DNA of 15,775 bases from contig JBOGHU010000083.1 of NCBI GenBank assembly GCA_050742255.1, positions 1 to 15,775 of the forward strand. The letters run 5' to 3'. Position 1 is the first letter of the stretch; every line of letters begins with the position of its first letter. Below, one piece after another: positions 1-6,794 of the stretch. The translations under genes were made by a program, and so were the position numbers. The notes beneath the pieces are model-generated. The model was not told the DNA's origin and searched no databases. It was given only the letters and a program-made list of their open reading frames with translations. Source of the stretch: JBOGHU01 sp050742255. Its GTDB lineage: Bacteria > Actinomycetota > Acidimicrobiia > Acidimicrobiales > CADCSY01.

Positions 1-2
1 GG

Positions 3-869
3 GTCGAGGTCAGCCCCACCGCCGCCGGCCAGCGGGAGCTGGTGGCCTCGGCCGCCGCCGGCGTGGCCCGCCTGGGCCTGGAGGCCGCCGACGTGAGCTG
101 GGCGGCCCAGCGCCGGTACGCGGGGGAGTGGTTCCCCGAGGCCGAGCTGGTCCCCACCGAGGGCCTGGTAGAGGGCCTGCGCGAGGTCAAGGACGATGGC
201 GAGGTGGCGAGGATGGCGGAGGCGGCCCGCATCGCCGACGTCGCCCTGGCGACCGTGCGCCACCGTCTGGCCGAGCGGCCCACCGAGGCCGAGGTCGCCC
301 TGGAGCTCGACGTGGAGATGCGGCGGCTGGGGGCCAGCGGGGCCAGCTTCGACACCATCGTGGCCAGCGGACCGAACGGGGCCAGGCCCCACGCCCGCCC
401 GACCGGCCGCCGGATCGGCGAGGGCGACCTGGTGGTCATGGACTTCGGCGCGGTCGTCGACGGCTACTGCTCCGACATGACCCGCACGGTCATGGTCGGG
501 GAGCCCTCGGCCGTCCAGAGGCGCATGCTGGAGGTGGTGACGGCCAGCCAGGCGGCGGGGGTGGGCTCGGTGGCGGCCGGCGTCGCCTGCGCCCAGGTGG
601 ACCAGGCGTGCCGGGCGGTGATCGACGACGCCGGGTGGGGCGACAGCTTCCTCCACAGCACCGGCCACGGCGTGGGCCTCGACGTCCACGAGGAGCCGAG
701 GGTGGCCACGACCTCCACCGCTAGCCTGGTCGTGGGCAACGTCGTGACGGTCGAGCCCGGCGTGTACCTTCCCGAGCACGGCGGGGTGCGCATCGAGGAC
801 ACCGTCGTGGTCACCGCCGACGGCTGCCGCCCGCTCACCACCACGCCCAAGGACCCGACGATCCCGTGA
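3..869 (+). CDS. M24 family metallopeptidase (Xaa-Pro peptidase type), 5' partial
   Basis: The reading frame is open to the left edge, so the true start and most of the N-terminal domain are missing; a GTG at 42 is only an internal codon. The visible part is the end of the N-terminal domain, the linker (LREVKDDGEVARM, where these enzymes typically carry the LR.VKD motif), and the complete pita-bread catalytic domain. All five expected metal ligands are visible: Asp at 441-443 (MDFGA), Asp at 474-476 (SDMTRT), His at 666-668 (GHGVGL), Glu at 753-755 (VEPGVY) and Glu at 795-797 (RIEDT). This supports an active dinuclear-metal cytosolic Xaa-Pro aminopeptidase or dipeptidase that removes or cleaves next to proline; which of the two cannot be decided without the N-terminus. 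The stop TGA overlaps the efp start GTG by 4 bp (GTGA). A peptidase of this kind directly before efp is the usual arrangement in Actinomycetota and Firmicutes. Confidence 0.93.
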   Translation, partial: VEVSPTAAGQRELVASAAAGVARLGLEAADVSWAAQRRYAGEWFPEAELVPTEGLVEGLREVKDDGEVARMAEAARIADVALATVRHRLAERPTEAEVALELDVEMRRLGASGASFDTIVASGPNGARPHARPTGRRIGEGDLVVMDFGAVVDGYCSDMTRTVMVGEPSAVQRRMLEVVTASQAAGVGSVAAGVACAQVDQACRAVIDDAGWGDSFLHSTGHGVGLDVHEEPRVATTSTASLVVGNVVTVEPGVYLPEHGGVRIEDTVVVTADGCRPLTTTPKDPTIP

Positions 870-1426
870 GCATCACCACCAACGACCTCAAGGCCGGCAT
901 GACGCTCGACCTGCCCGAGGGGCTGTTCCAGGTCGTCGACTTCCAGCACGTCAAGCCGGGGAAGGGCGCGGCCTTCGTGCGCACCACGCTCAAGAACGCC
1001 CGCACCGGTGCCGTCCTCGACCGGACCTTCCGCGCCGCCGAGAAGGTCGAACAGGCGGTCATCGAGAAGCGGGAGATGCAGTACCTCTACCGCGAAGGCG
1101 AGGAGCTGGTCGTCATGGACACCGCCTCCTACGAGCAGATGAACGTGCTCCCCGGCTCCCTCGGGCCCGCCGCCGACCTCCTCGTCGAGGGGGCCAGCGC
1201 CGTGCTGCAGATGTACGGGGGCGAGATCGTGGGAGTCGACCTCCCCGCCGCGGTGGAGCTGACCGTCGCCGAGACCGAGCCCGGCGTCCAGGGCGACCGG
1301 GTGTCGGGCGGGCGCAAGCCGGCCACCCTCGAGACCGGGCTTGTGGTCCAGGTGCCGCTCTTCGTCGACGTCGGTGACCGGATCAAGGTGGACACCCGCA
1401 GCCGCGAGTACCTGACCCGGGCCTAG
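866..1426 (+). CDS. efp: Translation elongation factor P
   Basis: This 186-residue protein has the normal EF-P length and three-domain layout: KOW-like N-terminal domain, central domain, and a C-terminal OB fold with the family signature GDRVSGGRKPATLETG and VDTRSREY near the end. EF-P binds the ribosome E site and rescues ribosomes stalled on polyproline stretches. The tip of the functional loop is KPGKGAAF (residues 30-37), with the lysine that is modified in other bacteria at position 33. Many actinobacterial EF-Ps have PGKGP here; this loop has PGKGA, as in Bacillus subtilis EF-P. The start GTG at 866 overlaps the stop of the preceding peptidase by 4 bp and gives the expected N-terminus (MSITTNDLKAGMTL). 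nusB follows after 7 bp, so the three genes are probably cotranscribed. No EF-P modification enzyme is in the window. Confidence 0.97.
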   Translation: MSITTNDLKAGMTLDLPEGLFQVVDFQHVKPGKGAAFVRTTLKNARTGAVLDRTFRAAEKVEQAVIEKREMQYLYREGEELVVMDTASYEQMNVLPGSLGPAADLLVEGASAVLQMYGGEIVGVDLPAAVELTVAETEPGVQGDRVSGGRKPATLETGLVVQVPLFVDVGDRIKVDTRSREYLTRA

Positions 1427-1433
1427 CGCACCC

Positions 1434-1874
1434 ATGAGCCCCAGCGACGGTGTCGGCAGCCGACGGGAGGCCCGGGAACGGGCGCTGTCGCTGCTCTACG
1501 AGGTCGAGGTCAAGGACCGCCCCGCCGGGGAGGTCCTGGACGCCCTGCCCCTCGAGCCGGTGGCCTTCGCCGTGGACCTGGTGCGAGGCGTGGGGCGGTG
1601 CCGGGCGGAGATCGACGAGGTGATCCGTCGCTACTCCCGGGCCTGGCCCCTCGAGCGCATGCCCGTGGTCGACCGCACCCTGCTGCGGATGGCCGTCTAC
1701 GAGCTCGGGCACCGCCTCGACGTGCCCACCGGCGCCATCCTCTCCGAGGCGGTGGAGCTGGCCACCCGGTACTCCACCGACGACTCCGCCCGGTTCGTCA
1801 ACGGGATGCTCAGCCGCATCTCCGAGGAGCTCCGTCCAGAGGCGCCCCGCTCGGCCCCTGAGCCTCAGGGGTGA
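1434..1874 (+). CDS. nusB: Transcription antitermination factor NusB
   Basis: This 146-residue all-helical protein has the family hallmarks in order: an Arg-rich N-terminus (RREARERALSLLYE, residues 10-23), RMPVVDRTLLRMAVYEL in the middle, and SEAVELATRYSTDDSARFVNG near the C-terminus. NusB pairs with NusE (ribosomal protein S10) on boxA RNA and supports antitermination of rRNA operons. The ATG start lies 7 bp after the efp stop, in the conserved efp-nusB order. The last codons form half of a hairpin, and the gene ends 10 bp inside the convergent gene on the minus strand. The C-terminal tail (PEAPRSAPEPQG) is Pro/Ala-rich and probably disordered. Confidence 0.97.
   Translation: MSPSDGVGSRREARERALSLLYEVEVKDRPAGEVLDALPLEPVAFAVDLVRGVGRCRAEIDEVIRRYSRAWPLERMPVVDRTLLRMAVYELGHRLDVPTGAILSEAVELATRYSTDDSARFVNGMLSRISEELRPEAPRSAPEPQG
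1855..1871. terminator. Short perfect hairpin between convergent genes (possible bidirectional terminator)
   Basis: CCCCTG AGCCT CAGGGG forms a perfect 6-bp GC-rich stem with a 5-nt loop. It abuts the nusB stop (1872-1874) and contains the stop of the convergent gene (1865-1867). There is no T-rich tract on either side, so classical intrinsic termination is not shown; it is proposed from position and symmetry only. Confidence 0.45.
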
Positions 1875-2734
1875 CGGTCCTGGGCGTAGCGGGCGTCGAG
1901 GCCGAAGTGGTGGTCGAGGTCGACGAGCGGCCCGAACTCGGCGAACGCGATGACCAGGTCGAGGTGGTCGCGGAGGGAGCCCTCCTCGTGGAGGACCCCG
2001 TAGGCGGTGGTCAGGGCCCGGGTGGCGGCGAACAGCCCGGTCAGGGGGGAGACGACCAGGTCGAAGCCGAGCCGGTGGAGCTCAGCCGGGGTCAGCAGGG
2101 GCGTCCGGCCGGCCTCGATCATGTTGGCCACCAGCACCGGCCCGGGCACGGCTGCCGCCACCGCCTCCAGCTCGGCGACCGACTCGGGCGCCTCGACGAA
2201 GACCGCGTCCACCCCGAGGGCGGCCGCCCGGCGGGCCCGCTCGCAGGCCTCGTCCACCCCGAGGGCGGCCCGGGCGTCGGTCCGGGCCACCACGAAGAGC
2301 CGGTCCCGGTGGTCGAGGGCGGCTTCCAGCTTGGCCAGCCACTCGTCGCAGGGCACCACCCGCTTGCCGGCCAGGTGGCCGCAGCGCTTGGGCCAGACCT
2401 GGTCCTCGAGGAAGATCCCGGCGGCGCCGGCGGCCTCGAACAGCTCGACGGTGCGGACGGTGTTGAGGGCGTTGCCATGGCCGGTGTCCCCGTCGACCAC
2501 CACCGCCGCCCCCGGCACCGCCCGGCACACCCGCCGGGCGGCCTCGGCCATCTCGGTCTGGGTCAGGTACCCCACGTCGGGCAGGCCCAGGAGCGTGCCG
2601 GCGGTGGCGTAGCCGGAGACGAAGACCGTGGCGAAGCCGGCCTGGTGGGCGACCCGGGCCGAGAGGGCGTCCCACACGCCGGGCATGAGCACGGGGCCGC
2701 CCGAGAGCTGGGCCCGCAGCTGGTCCCCGTCCAC
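1865..2734 (-). CDS. Isocitrate lyase/phosphoenolpyruvate mutase superfamily protein
   Basis: This 289-residue single-domain TIM-barrel protein belongs to the ICL/PEP mutase superfamily. Visible motifs are VSGYATAGTLLGLPD (residues 39-53), the metal-binding DGDTGHG (Asp81 and Asp83), Glu110 in LEDQ, the catalytic-loop motif KRCGH (116-120, Cys118), ARTD (Arg151), and NMIEAGRTP (204-212). The cysteine loop is typical of C-C bond-cleaving members such as methylisocitrate and dimethylmalate lyases; PEP mutases usually carry a different gating loop. The substrate is not known: a 2-methylisocitrate-like or other 2-hydroxydicarboxylate is a guess, and no prp or glyoxylate gene is nearby. The start is GTG at 2734; the frame has an upstream stop ten codons away and no clear Shine-Dalgarno sequence. 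The gene is divergent from pyrR and overlaps nusB tail-to-tail by 10 bp, so it interrupts the usual nusB-pyrR continuity. Confidence 0.88.
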   Translation of the reverse strand: MDGDQLRAQLSGGPVLMPGVWDALSARVAHQAGFATVFVSGYATAGTLLGLPDVGYLTQTEMAEAARRVCRAVPGAAVVVDGDTGHGNALNTVRTVELFEAAGAAGIFLEDQVWPKRCGHLAGKRVVPCDEWLAKLEAALDHRDRLFVVARTDARAALGVDEACERARRAAALGVDAVFVEAPESVAELEAVAAAVPGPVLVANMIEAGRTPLLTPAELHRLGFDLVVSPLTGLFAATRALTTAYGVLHEEGSLRDHLDLVIAFAEFGPLVDLDHHFGLDARYAQDRHP

Positions 2735-2786
2735 GGGGTCGAAGCGTAGGCCGTCGACGCGCTAGGCTGCCTGCCTGACCGTGAAG

Positions 2787-2804
2787 CGGGTCCGGTGAGG
2801 CCCG
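2787..2804 (+). promoter_or_regulatory. Predicted PyrR-binding RNA hairpin in the pyr operon leader
   Basis: The leader reads CGGGTCCGGTGAGGCCCG. Its core TCCGGTGAGG matches all fixed positions of the known PyrR-binding loop UCCNGNGAGG (full consensus ARUCCNGNGAGGYU, matched at 12 of 14 positions at 2789-2802). CGGG (2787-2790) pairs with CCCG (2801-2804), U2791 is unpaired, and CC pairs with GG above it, as expected for this bulged hairpin. It ends 7 nt before the pyrR Shine-Dalgarno sequence, so PyrR bound with UMP could block translation, as described for Mycobacterium smegmatis. No terminator/antiterminator pair of the Bacillus kind is visible in this short leader. Regulation itself is inferred. 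Confidence 0.8.
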
Positions 2805-2811
2805 TACGGAC

Positions 2812-2817
2812 AGGAGG
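2812..2817 (+). promoter_or_regulatory. Strong Shine-Dalgarno sequence that fixes the TTG start of pyrR
   Basis: AGGAGG lies 6 nt before TTG at 2824 and supports that unusual start codon. It is the strongest ribosome binding site seen in the window. It also sits in two possible helices that could hide it: with GCCU/CCUG at 2769-2777, and, in part, with CGGGUCC at 2787-2793. Confidence 0.8.
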
Positions 2818-2823
2818 CCCGTC

Positions 2824-3399
2824 TTGGCCGAGCGCGAACGCCGGTACACGTCCCCGGTCAGGGGCGCCTTCGTGGCCCGCTCCCGCGTCATGGACGGCGA
2901 CGGCCTGCGCCGGGCCCTCACCCGGATCGCCCACGAGATCGTCGAGCGCAACGCAGGCGTGGACGACGTGGTCCTGGTGGGCCTGCAGACCGGTGGGTTC
3001 CCCTTCGCCCGGCGGCTGGGCGACATCCTGGCCCACATCGAGGGTGTGGAGGTCCCGCTGGGCCGCCTCGACGTGGCCCTGTACCGCGACGACATCGGCC
3101 TGCGTCCGGCGATGCCCGAGGCGGTCACCGACATCCCGGTCGACCTGTCGGGCCGGGTGGTGGTGCTCGTGGACGACGTCCTGTTTACCGGCCGCACCGT
3201 GCGGGCCGCCCTCGATGCCGTGTGCGACTTCGGGAGGCCCCGTGCCGTGCAGCTGGCGGTGATGGTCGACCGGGGCCACCGGGAGCTGCCCATCCGCCCC
3301 GACTTCGTGGGGAAGAACCTCCCCACCCGCTGGGACGAGGCGGTGGACGTCCACGAGGACGGCGTCGACCTCGGCGAGCTGGTCCCCGAGGCCCGGTGA
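2824..3399 (+). CDS. pyrR: PyrR: pyr operon regulator / uracil phosphoribosyltransferase
   Basis: This 191-residue protein has the normal PyrR length. The type I phosphoribosyltransferase PRPP loop is clear (VVVLVDDVLFTGRT, residues 112-125, with the paired Asp), as are YRDD (87-90) and the C-terminal DRGHRELPIRPDFVGKNLPT (149-168) characteristic of PyrR. In Gram-positive bacteria PyrR binds pyr mRNA when UMP is high and lowers expression; it can also make UMP from uracil and PRPP. The TTG start is chosen because of an ideal Shine-Dalgarno sequence 6 nt upstream and because the N-terminus matches the family from there. A near-consensus PyrR-binding loop lies just upstream, so it probably regulates its own operon. 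pyrB follows after 13 bp. Confidence 0.96.
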   Translation: MAERERRYTSPVRGAFVARSRVMDGDGLRRALTRIAHEIVERNAGVDDVVLVGLQTGGFPFARRLGDILAHIEGVEVPLGRLDVALYRDDIGLRPAMPEAVTDIPVDLSGRVVVLVDDVLFTGRTVRAALDAVCDFGRPRAVQLAVMVDRGHRELPIRPDFVGKNLPTRWDEAVDVHEDGVDLGELVPEAR

Positions 3400-3412
3400 G
3401 GGCGGGGCAGCG

Positions 3413-4366
3413 GTGAGGCACCTGCTGTCGGTCGCCGACCTGGGGGTGGCGGGCATCGACGAGGTGCTGGCCCTCACCGACTCGTTCGTGGAGGTGAGCG
3501 CCCGGGCCATCCCCAAGGTGCCAACCCTGCGGGGCCGGACGGTGGCGTCGCTGTTCTACGAGAGCTCCACCCGCACCCGGCTGTCGTTCGAGGCGGCGGC
3601 CAAGCGGCTGTCGGCGGACACCATGAACGTGGCGCTGGGGTCCTCGGCGGCCAGGAAGGGGGAGTCCCTGCGGGACACGGCGCTCACCCTCGAAGCCATG
3701 GGCGCCGACGCCCTGGTGGTCCGCCACACCGGCGCCGGGGTGCCGGTCCAGGTCGCGGGCTGGGTGGGGGTGAGCGTCGTGAACGCCGGCGACGGGTGCC
3801 ACGAGCACCCCACCCAGGCCCTGCTCGACTGCTACACCATCCGGCAGCGCTTCGGGACCGTGGCCGACCGGCGGATCGCCATCGTCGGCGATGTCAAGCA
3901 CAGCCGGGTGGCCCGCTCCGACGTGCTGGCGTTCACCGCCCTGGGCGCTCACGTCACCCTGGTGGCGCCACCCACCCTGCTCCCGCCCAGCCTGGAGGGC
4001 TGGCCGGTGGAGGTGAGCCACGACCTCGACGCCGCGCTGACCAAGGCCGACGTGGTGTACGTGCTGCGGATCCAGCGGGAGCGCCAGGGCGAGCCGCTCC
4101 TGCCCAGCCTGCGGGAGTACACCGCCACCTACGGTCTGACCCGGCGCCGGGCAGAGCTCCTCGCCGACGACGCCCTCGTCATGCACCCCGGCCCGCTGAA
4201 CCGGGGGGTGGAGATGGCGGCGGAGGTGGCCGACCAGCCCCGCTCGGCGATCACCCGCCAGGTCGCCAACGGGGTGGCCGTGCGCATGGCGGTGCTGTAC
4301 CTGCTCCTCGCCGGCGAGGGCGGCAGGCGCCGGCGAGAGCGGCTCCCGGGACCGGTGACGCGGTGA
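3413..4366 (+). CDS. pyrB: Aspartate carbamoyltransferase catalytic subunit
   Basis: This 317-residue enzyme condenses carbamoyl phosphate with aspartate to N-carbamoylaspartate, the committed pyrimidine step. The carbamoyl-phosphate motif is FYESSTRTRLSFE (residues 48-60, STRTR at 52-56). RKGESLRDT (81-89) carries the Lys reached from the neighbouring subunit of the trimer, HEHPTQALLD (130-139) is the transcarbamoylase signature, and HPGPLNRG (258-265) is the late aspartate-domain motif. No regulatory subunit gene (pyrI) is present, as in Gram-positive operons. The start GTG at 3413 follows a G-rich ribosome binding stretch and gives the usual N-terminus (RHLLSVADL). The C-terminal tail (GGRRRRERLPGPVTR) is Arg-rich and probably not part of the fold. 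The stop overlaps the pyrC start by 4 bp. Confidence 0.97.
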   Translation: MRHLLSVADLGVAGIDEVLALTDSFVEVSARAIPKVPTLRGRTVASLFYESSTRTRLSFEAAAKRLSADTMNVALGSSAARKGESLRDTALTLEAMGADALVVRHTGAGVPVQVAGWVGVSVVNAGDGCHEHPTQALLDCYTIRQRFGTVADRRIAIVGDVKHSRVARSDVLAFTALGAHVTLVAPPTLLPPSLEGWPVEVSHDLDAALTKADVVYVLRIQRERQGEPLLPSLREYTATYGLTRRRAELLADDALVMHPGPLNRGVEMAAEVADQPRSAITRQVANGVAVRMAVLYLLLAGEGGRRRRERLPGPVTR

Positions 4367-5715
4367 CCGCCGTGGTCATCAGGGGTGGCACGGTGGTGGA
4401 CGAGACCGGGTGGCGCCGGGCCGACGTGGCCGTCGAGGGGGGCGCGGTGGCCCGGGTCGAGCCCGACCTGGCCGTGCCCGCCGGTGCCCAGGTGCTCGAT
4501 GCCGGCGGCTGCGTGGTCGCCCCCGGCCTGGTGGACCTGCACTCGCACCTGCGCCAGCCCGGTCACGAGGAGGCCGAGACCATCGAGAGCGGCGCCCGGG
4601 CGGCGGCGCTGGGCGGCTACACCGCCGTCGTGGCCATGCCCAACACCGAGCCTCCCATCGACTGTGCGTCGGTGGTCCGGGAGGTGGTGGAGCTGGCGTC
4701 GGGGGCGGCCTGCGAGGTCCACCCCGCCGGCGCCATCACCGCTGGTCGGGCCGGGACGGCGCTGGCGCCGCTGGCGGAGATGGCGGCTCTGGGCGTGCGG
4801 CTCTTCACCGACGACGGCACGGGGGTGCAGGACGGCCGGCTCATGCGCCGGGCGCTGGAGTACGCGTCGGGTCTGGGGGTGGTGCTGGCCCAGCACTGCG
4901 AGGAGTCCGCCCTGGCCGCCGGGGGGCACATGCACGAGGGGGCGTGGTCCGCCCGCCTGGGCATCCCCGGGGTCCCCGCCGAGGCCGAGGAGGTCATGGT
5001 CGCCCGTGACGTGGCCCTGTGCCGCCTCACCGGGTGCCCGGTGCACTTCCTGCACCTCTCCACCGCCCGGTCGGTGGGGCTGGTGCGGACGGCCAAGGCG
5101 GAGGGCCTCCCGGTCACCGCCGAGGTCACGCCCCACCACCTCAGCCTCACCGACGCCGTGGTCGCCGGGTACGACCCCCTCTACAAGGTCAGCCCGCCGC
5201 TGCGGCCCGCCTCCGACGTGGCCGCCCTCAAGGCGGCGGCGGTGGATGGGACGGTGGATGCGGTCGCCACCGACCACGCGCCCCATCCGAAGGAGGACAA
5301 GGAGGTCGCCTTCGACCAGGCCCCCCCGGGCATGGTTGGGCTGGAGACGGCGTTGGCGGTGACCCTGACCGAGCTGGCCGGCCCGCTTTCTGTGCGGTCC
5401 ACCCGGACAGAGCTGGTCGAGCGCGCAGATACCGGTTCCGACGGGCGGCTGGCCCTCGGTGGGGTGCTGGCCCTCCTCTCGTGGCAGCCGGCGCGCATCG
5501 CCGGGCTGGGCGCTGCCCACGGCGGCCCGGTGGCTGAGGGCCGCCCCGCCAACCTGTGCGTGATCGACCCCACCGCCCGGTGGCAGGTGGACCCGGCCCG
5601 ACTGGCCAGCCGCAGCCGCAACACGGCTTTCGGGGGCCGCACCCTCACCGGCCGGGTGCGCCACACCGTGTTGTGGGGGGAGCCGGTGGTCGTCGACGCC
5701 GAGGCCCGGCGGTGA
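4363..5715 (+). CDS. pyrC: Dihydroorotase (multifunctional/Gram-positive type)
   Basis: This 450-residue amidohydrolase converts carbamoylaspartate to dihydroorotate. Visible motifs are the HxH zinc site in DLHSHLRQPG (His60, His62), AMPNTEPP (91-98), His178 in QHCEE, His231 in FLHLST, TPHHL (256-260), and ATDHAPH with catalytic Asp304. The usual LREPG reads LRQPG, and the normally conserved KVNPPLR reads KVSPPLR (Ser277). The start chosen is GTG at 4363, whose 4-bp GTGA overlap with pyrB matches the other junctions of the operon; the frame is open far upstream, but that part is a shadow of pyrB. The stop overlaps the carA start by 4 bp. Confidence 0.96.
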   Translation: MTAVVIRGGTVVDETGWRRADVAVEGGAVARVEPDLAVPAGAQVLDAGGCVVAPGLVDLHSHLRQPGHEEAETIESGARAAALGGYTAVVAMPNTEPPIDCASVVREVVELASGAACEVHPAGAITAGRAGTALAPLAEMAALGVRLFTDDGTGVQDGRLMRRALEYASGLGVVLAQHCEESALAAGGHMHEGAWSARLGIPGVPAEAEEVMVARDVALCRLTGCPVHFLHLSTARSVGLVRTAKAEGLPVTAEVTPHHLSLTDAVVAGYDPLYKVSPPLRPASDVAALKAAAVDGTVDAVATDHAPHPKEDKEVAFDQAPPGMVGLETALAVTLTELAGPLSVRSTRTELVERADTGSDGRLALGGVLALLSWQPARIAGLGAAHGGPVAEGRPANLCVIDPTARWQVDPARLASRSRNTAFGGRTLTGRVRHTVLWGEPVVVDAEARR

Positions 5716-6794
5716 GGGCGGCCGGGCGCCGGGAGGCGCTGCTGGTCCTGGCCGACGGCGAGACCTTCGAGGGGGAGGCGGTCGGCGCCGAGGGCACCGT
5801 GGCGGCAGGGGAGGTGGTGTTCAACACCGTGTTCACGGGCTACCAGGAGGTCATCACCGATCCCTCCTACGCCGGTCAGATCATCACCTTCACGTCCCCC
5901 CACATCGGCAACTACGGCGTCCACCGGGACGACGCCGAGAGCCGCCGGCCGCAGTGCCGGGGTGTCGTCCTTCGCGACCTGGCCCGTCGGCCCAGCAGCT
6001 GGCGGGCCCAGGGCGGGCTGGACGAGGAGCTGCGGCAGGCCGGCATCCCTGCCATCAGCGGGGTCGACACCCGCCGTCTCACCCGTCACCTGCGGGAGGC
6101 CGGGGCGGTGACGGGGGCCCTCGGGTCCGCCGATCGGGACACCCTGCTGGCCGCCGCCCGGGCCGAGCCGGGGACCGACGGGGTCGACCTGGTCGCCACC
6201 GTGACCTGCCCGAGGCCCTATGTCACCGGCGATGGTCCCTACCGGGTGGTGGCCTACGACTTCGGGATCAAGGCCACCATGCTGGCCCACCTGGGCCGGC
6301 TGGCCACCGTGGAGGTGGTGCCGGCGTCCACCCCGCCGGCCGATGTGCTGGCCCGCCAGCCCAACGGGGTCCTCCTCTCCAACGGCCCCGGCGACCCGGC
6401 GGCCGTGACGGGGGCCAGCAGGACCGTCGCCGCCCTGCTCGGGGCGGTGCCCCTGTTCGGGATCTGCCTGGGCCACCAGCTGCTGGCCGCCGCCCTCGGC
6501 GGCCACACCTACAAGCTCAAGTTCGGGCACCACGGTGGTAACCACCCGGTCCGCCGGCTGGCGACCGGTGCGGTCGAGATCACCAGCCACAACCACAGCT
6601 TCGCCGTCGCCGAGGGGACCGTCGAAGGGACCGACGTCACCCACGTCAACCTCAACGACGGGGTGGTGGAGGGCCTGTCCTGCCGCGACGTGCCGGCCTT
6701 CGGCATCCAGTACCACCCCGAGGCCGGGCCCGGTCCCCACGACGCGCGCTACCTGTTCGACGTGTTCGCCCAGCTCATGGACCGGGGGGCGTGA
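5712..6794 (+). CDS. carA: Carbamoyl-phosphate synthase small (glutaminase) subunit
   Basis: This 360-residue protein releases ammonia from glutamine for CarB. The N-terminal small-chain domain contains GEVVFNTVFTGYQEVITDPS (residues 33-52) and TSPHIGNYG. The C-terminal class I amidotransferase domain has LSNGPGDP (222-229), the nucleophile Cys252 in FGICLGHQLLA, and the His335/Glu337 pair in YHPEA, so the triad is intact. The start is GTG at 5712, in a 4-bp overlap with the pyrC stop; the frame upstream is a pyrC shadow. The stop TGA shares TGATG with the start of a possible small ORF, and carB begins 127 bp downstream, the only sizeable gap in the operon. Confidence 0.97.
   Translation: MRAAGRREALLVLADGETFEGEAVGAEGTVAAGEVVFNTVFTGYQEVITDPSYAGQIITFTSPHIGNYGVHRDDAESRRPQCRGVVLRDLARRPSSWRAQGGLDEELRQAGIPAISGVDTRRLTRHLREAGAVTGALGSADRDTLLAAARAEPGTDGVDLVATVTCPRPYVTGDGPYRVVAYDFGIKATMLAHLGRLATVEVVPASTPPADVLARQPNGVLLSNGPGDPAAVTGASRTVAALLGAVPLFGICLGHQLLAAALGGHTYKLKFGHHGGNHPVRRLATGAVEITSHNHSFAVAEGTVEGTDVTHVNLNDGVVEGLSCRDVPAFGIQYHPEAGPGPHDARYLFDVFAQLMDRGA

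Larger units (their letters stand above)
2735..2823. promoter_or_regulatory. Divergent control region between the lyase-family gene and pyrR
   Basis: These 89 bp must hold the promoters for both directions. For pyrR, TAGGCT at 2763-2768 fits an actinobacterial TANNNT -10 box and would start transcription near 2775, giving a leader of about 49 nt. For the minus-strand gene, TACGCT (complement of 2743-2748) is a possible -10 box placing the transcript start at or next to the GTG at 2734, a leaderless message consistent with the missing Shine-Dalgarno sequence. No convincing -35 boxes were seen. Both promoter calls are inference from short motifs. Confidence 0.4.

Noticed and set aside
464..1435. 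Minus-strand 323-codon open frame opposite the peptidase and efp.
   Set aside because: It lies fully opposite two clearly recognised genes, is His/Gly/Val-rich low complexity, and matches no family; it is a GC-rich antisense shadow.
1865..2734. Phosphonate biosynthesis role (PEP mutase) for the superfamily member.
   Set aside because: The KRCGH cysteine loop fits lyases rather than PEP mutases, and there is no phosphonopyruvate decarboxylase or other phosphonate gene nearby.
3390..3400. Second PyrR-binding loop at the end of pyrR (CCCGGTGAGGG).
   Set aside because: It misses the first U of the core, arises from the last codons and stop of pyrR, and has no comparable flanking stem.
3796..4362. 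Long N-terminal extension of PyrC (a 639-residue protein).
   Set aside because: This part overlaps pyrB in another frame and has shadow composition; PyrC homology begins at the GTG at 4363. Similar upstream extensions of carA (5556), carB (6535) and pyrF (10457) are rejected on the same grounds.
4129..5664. Minus-strand 511-codon open frame opposite pyrB and pyrC.
   Set aside because: Shadow of pyrC with no recognisable motif. The same applies to the long minus-strand frames at 5181-6974, 6775-8673, 8929-10308 and 10400-12307.
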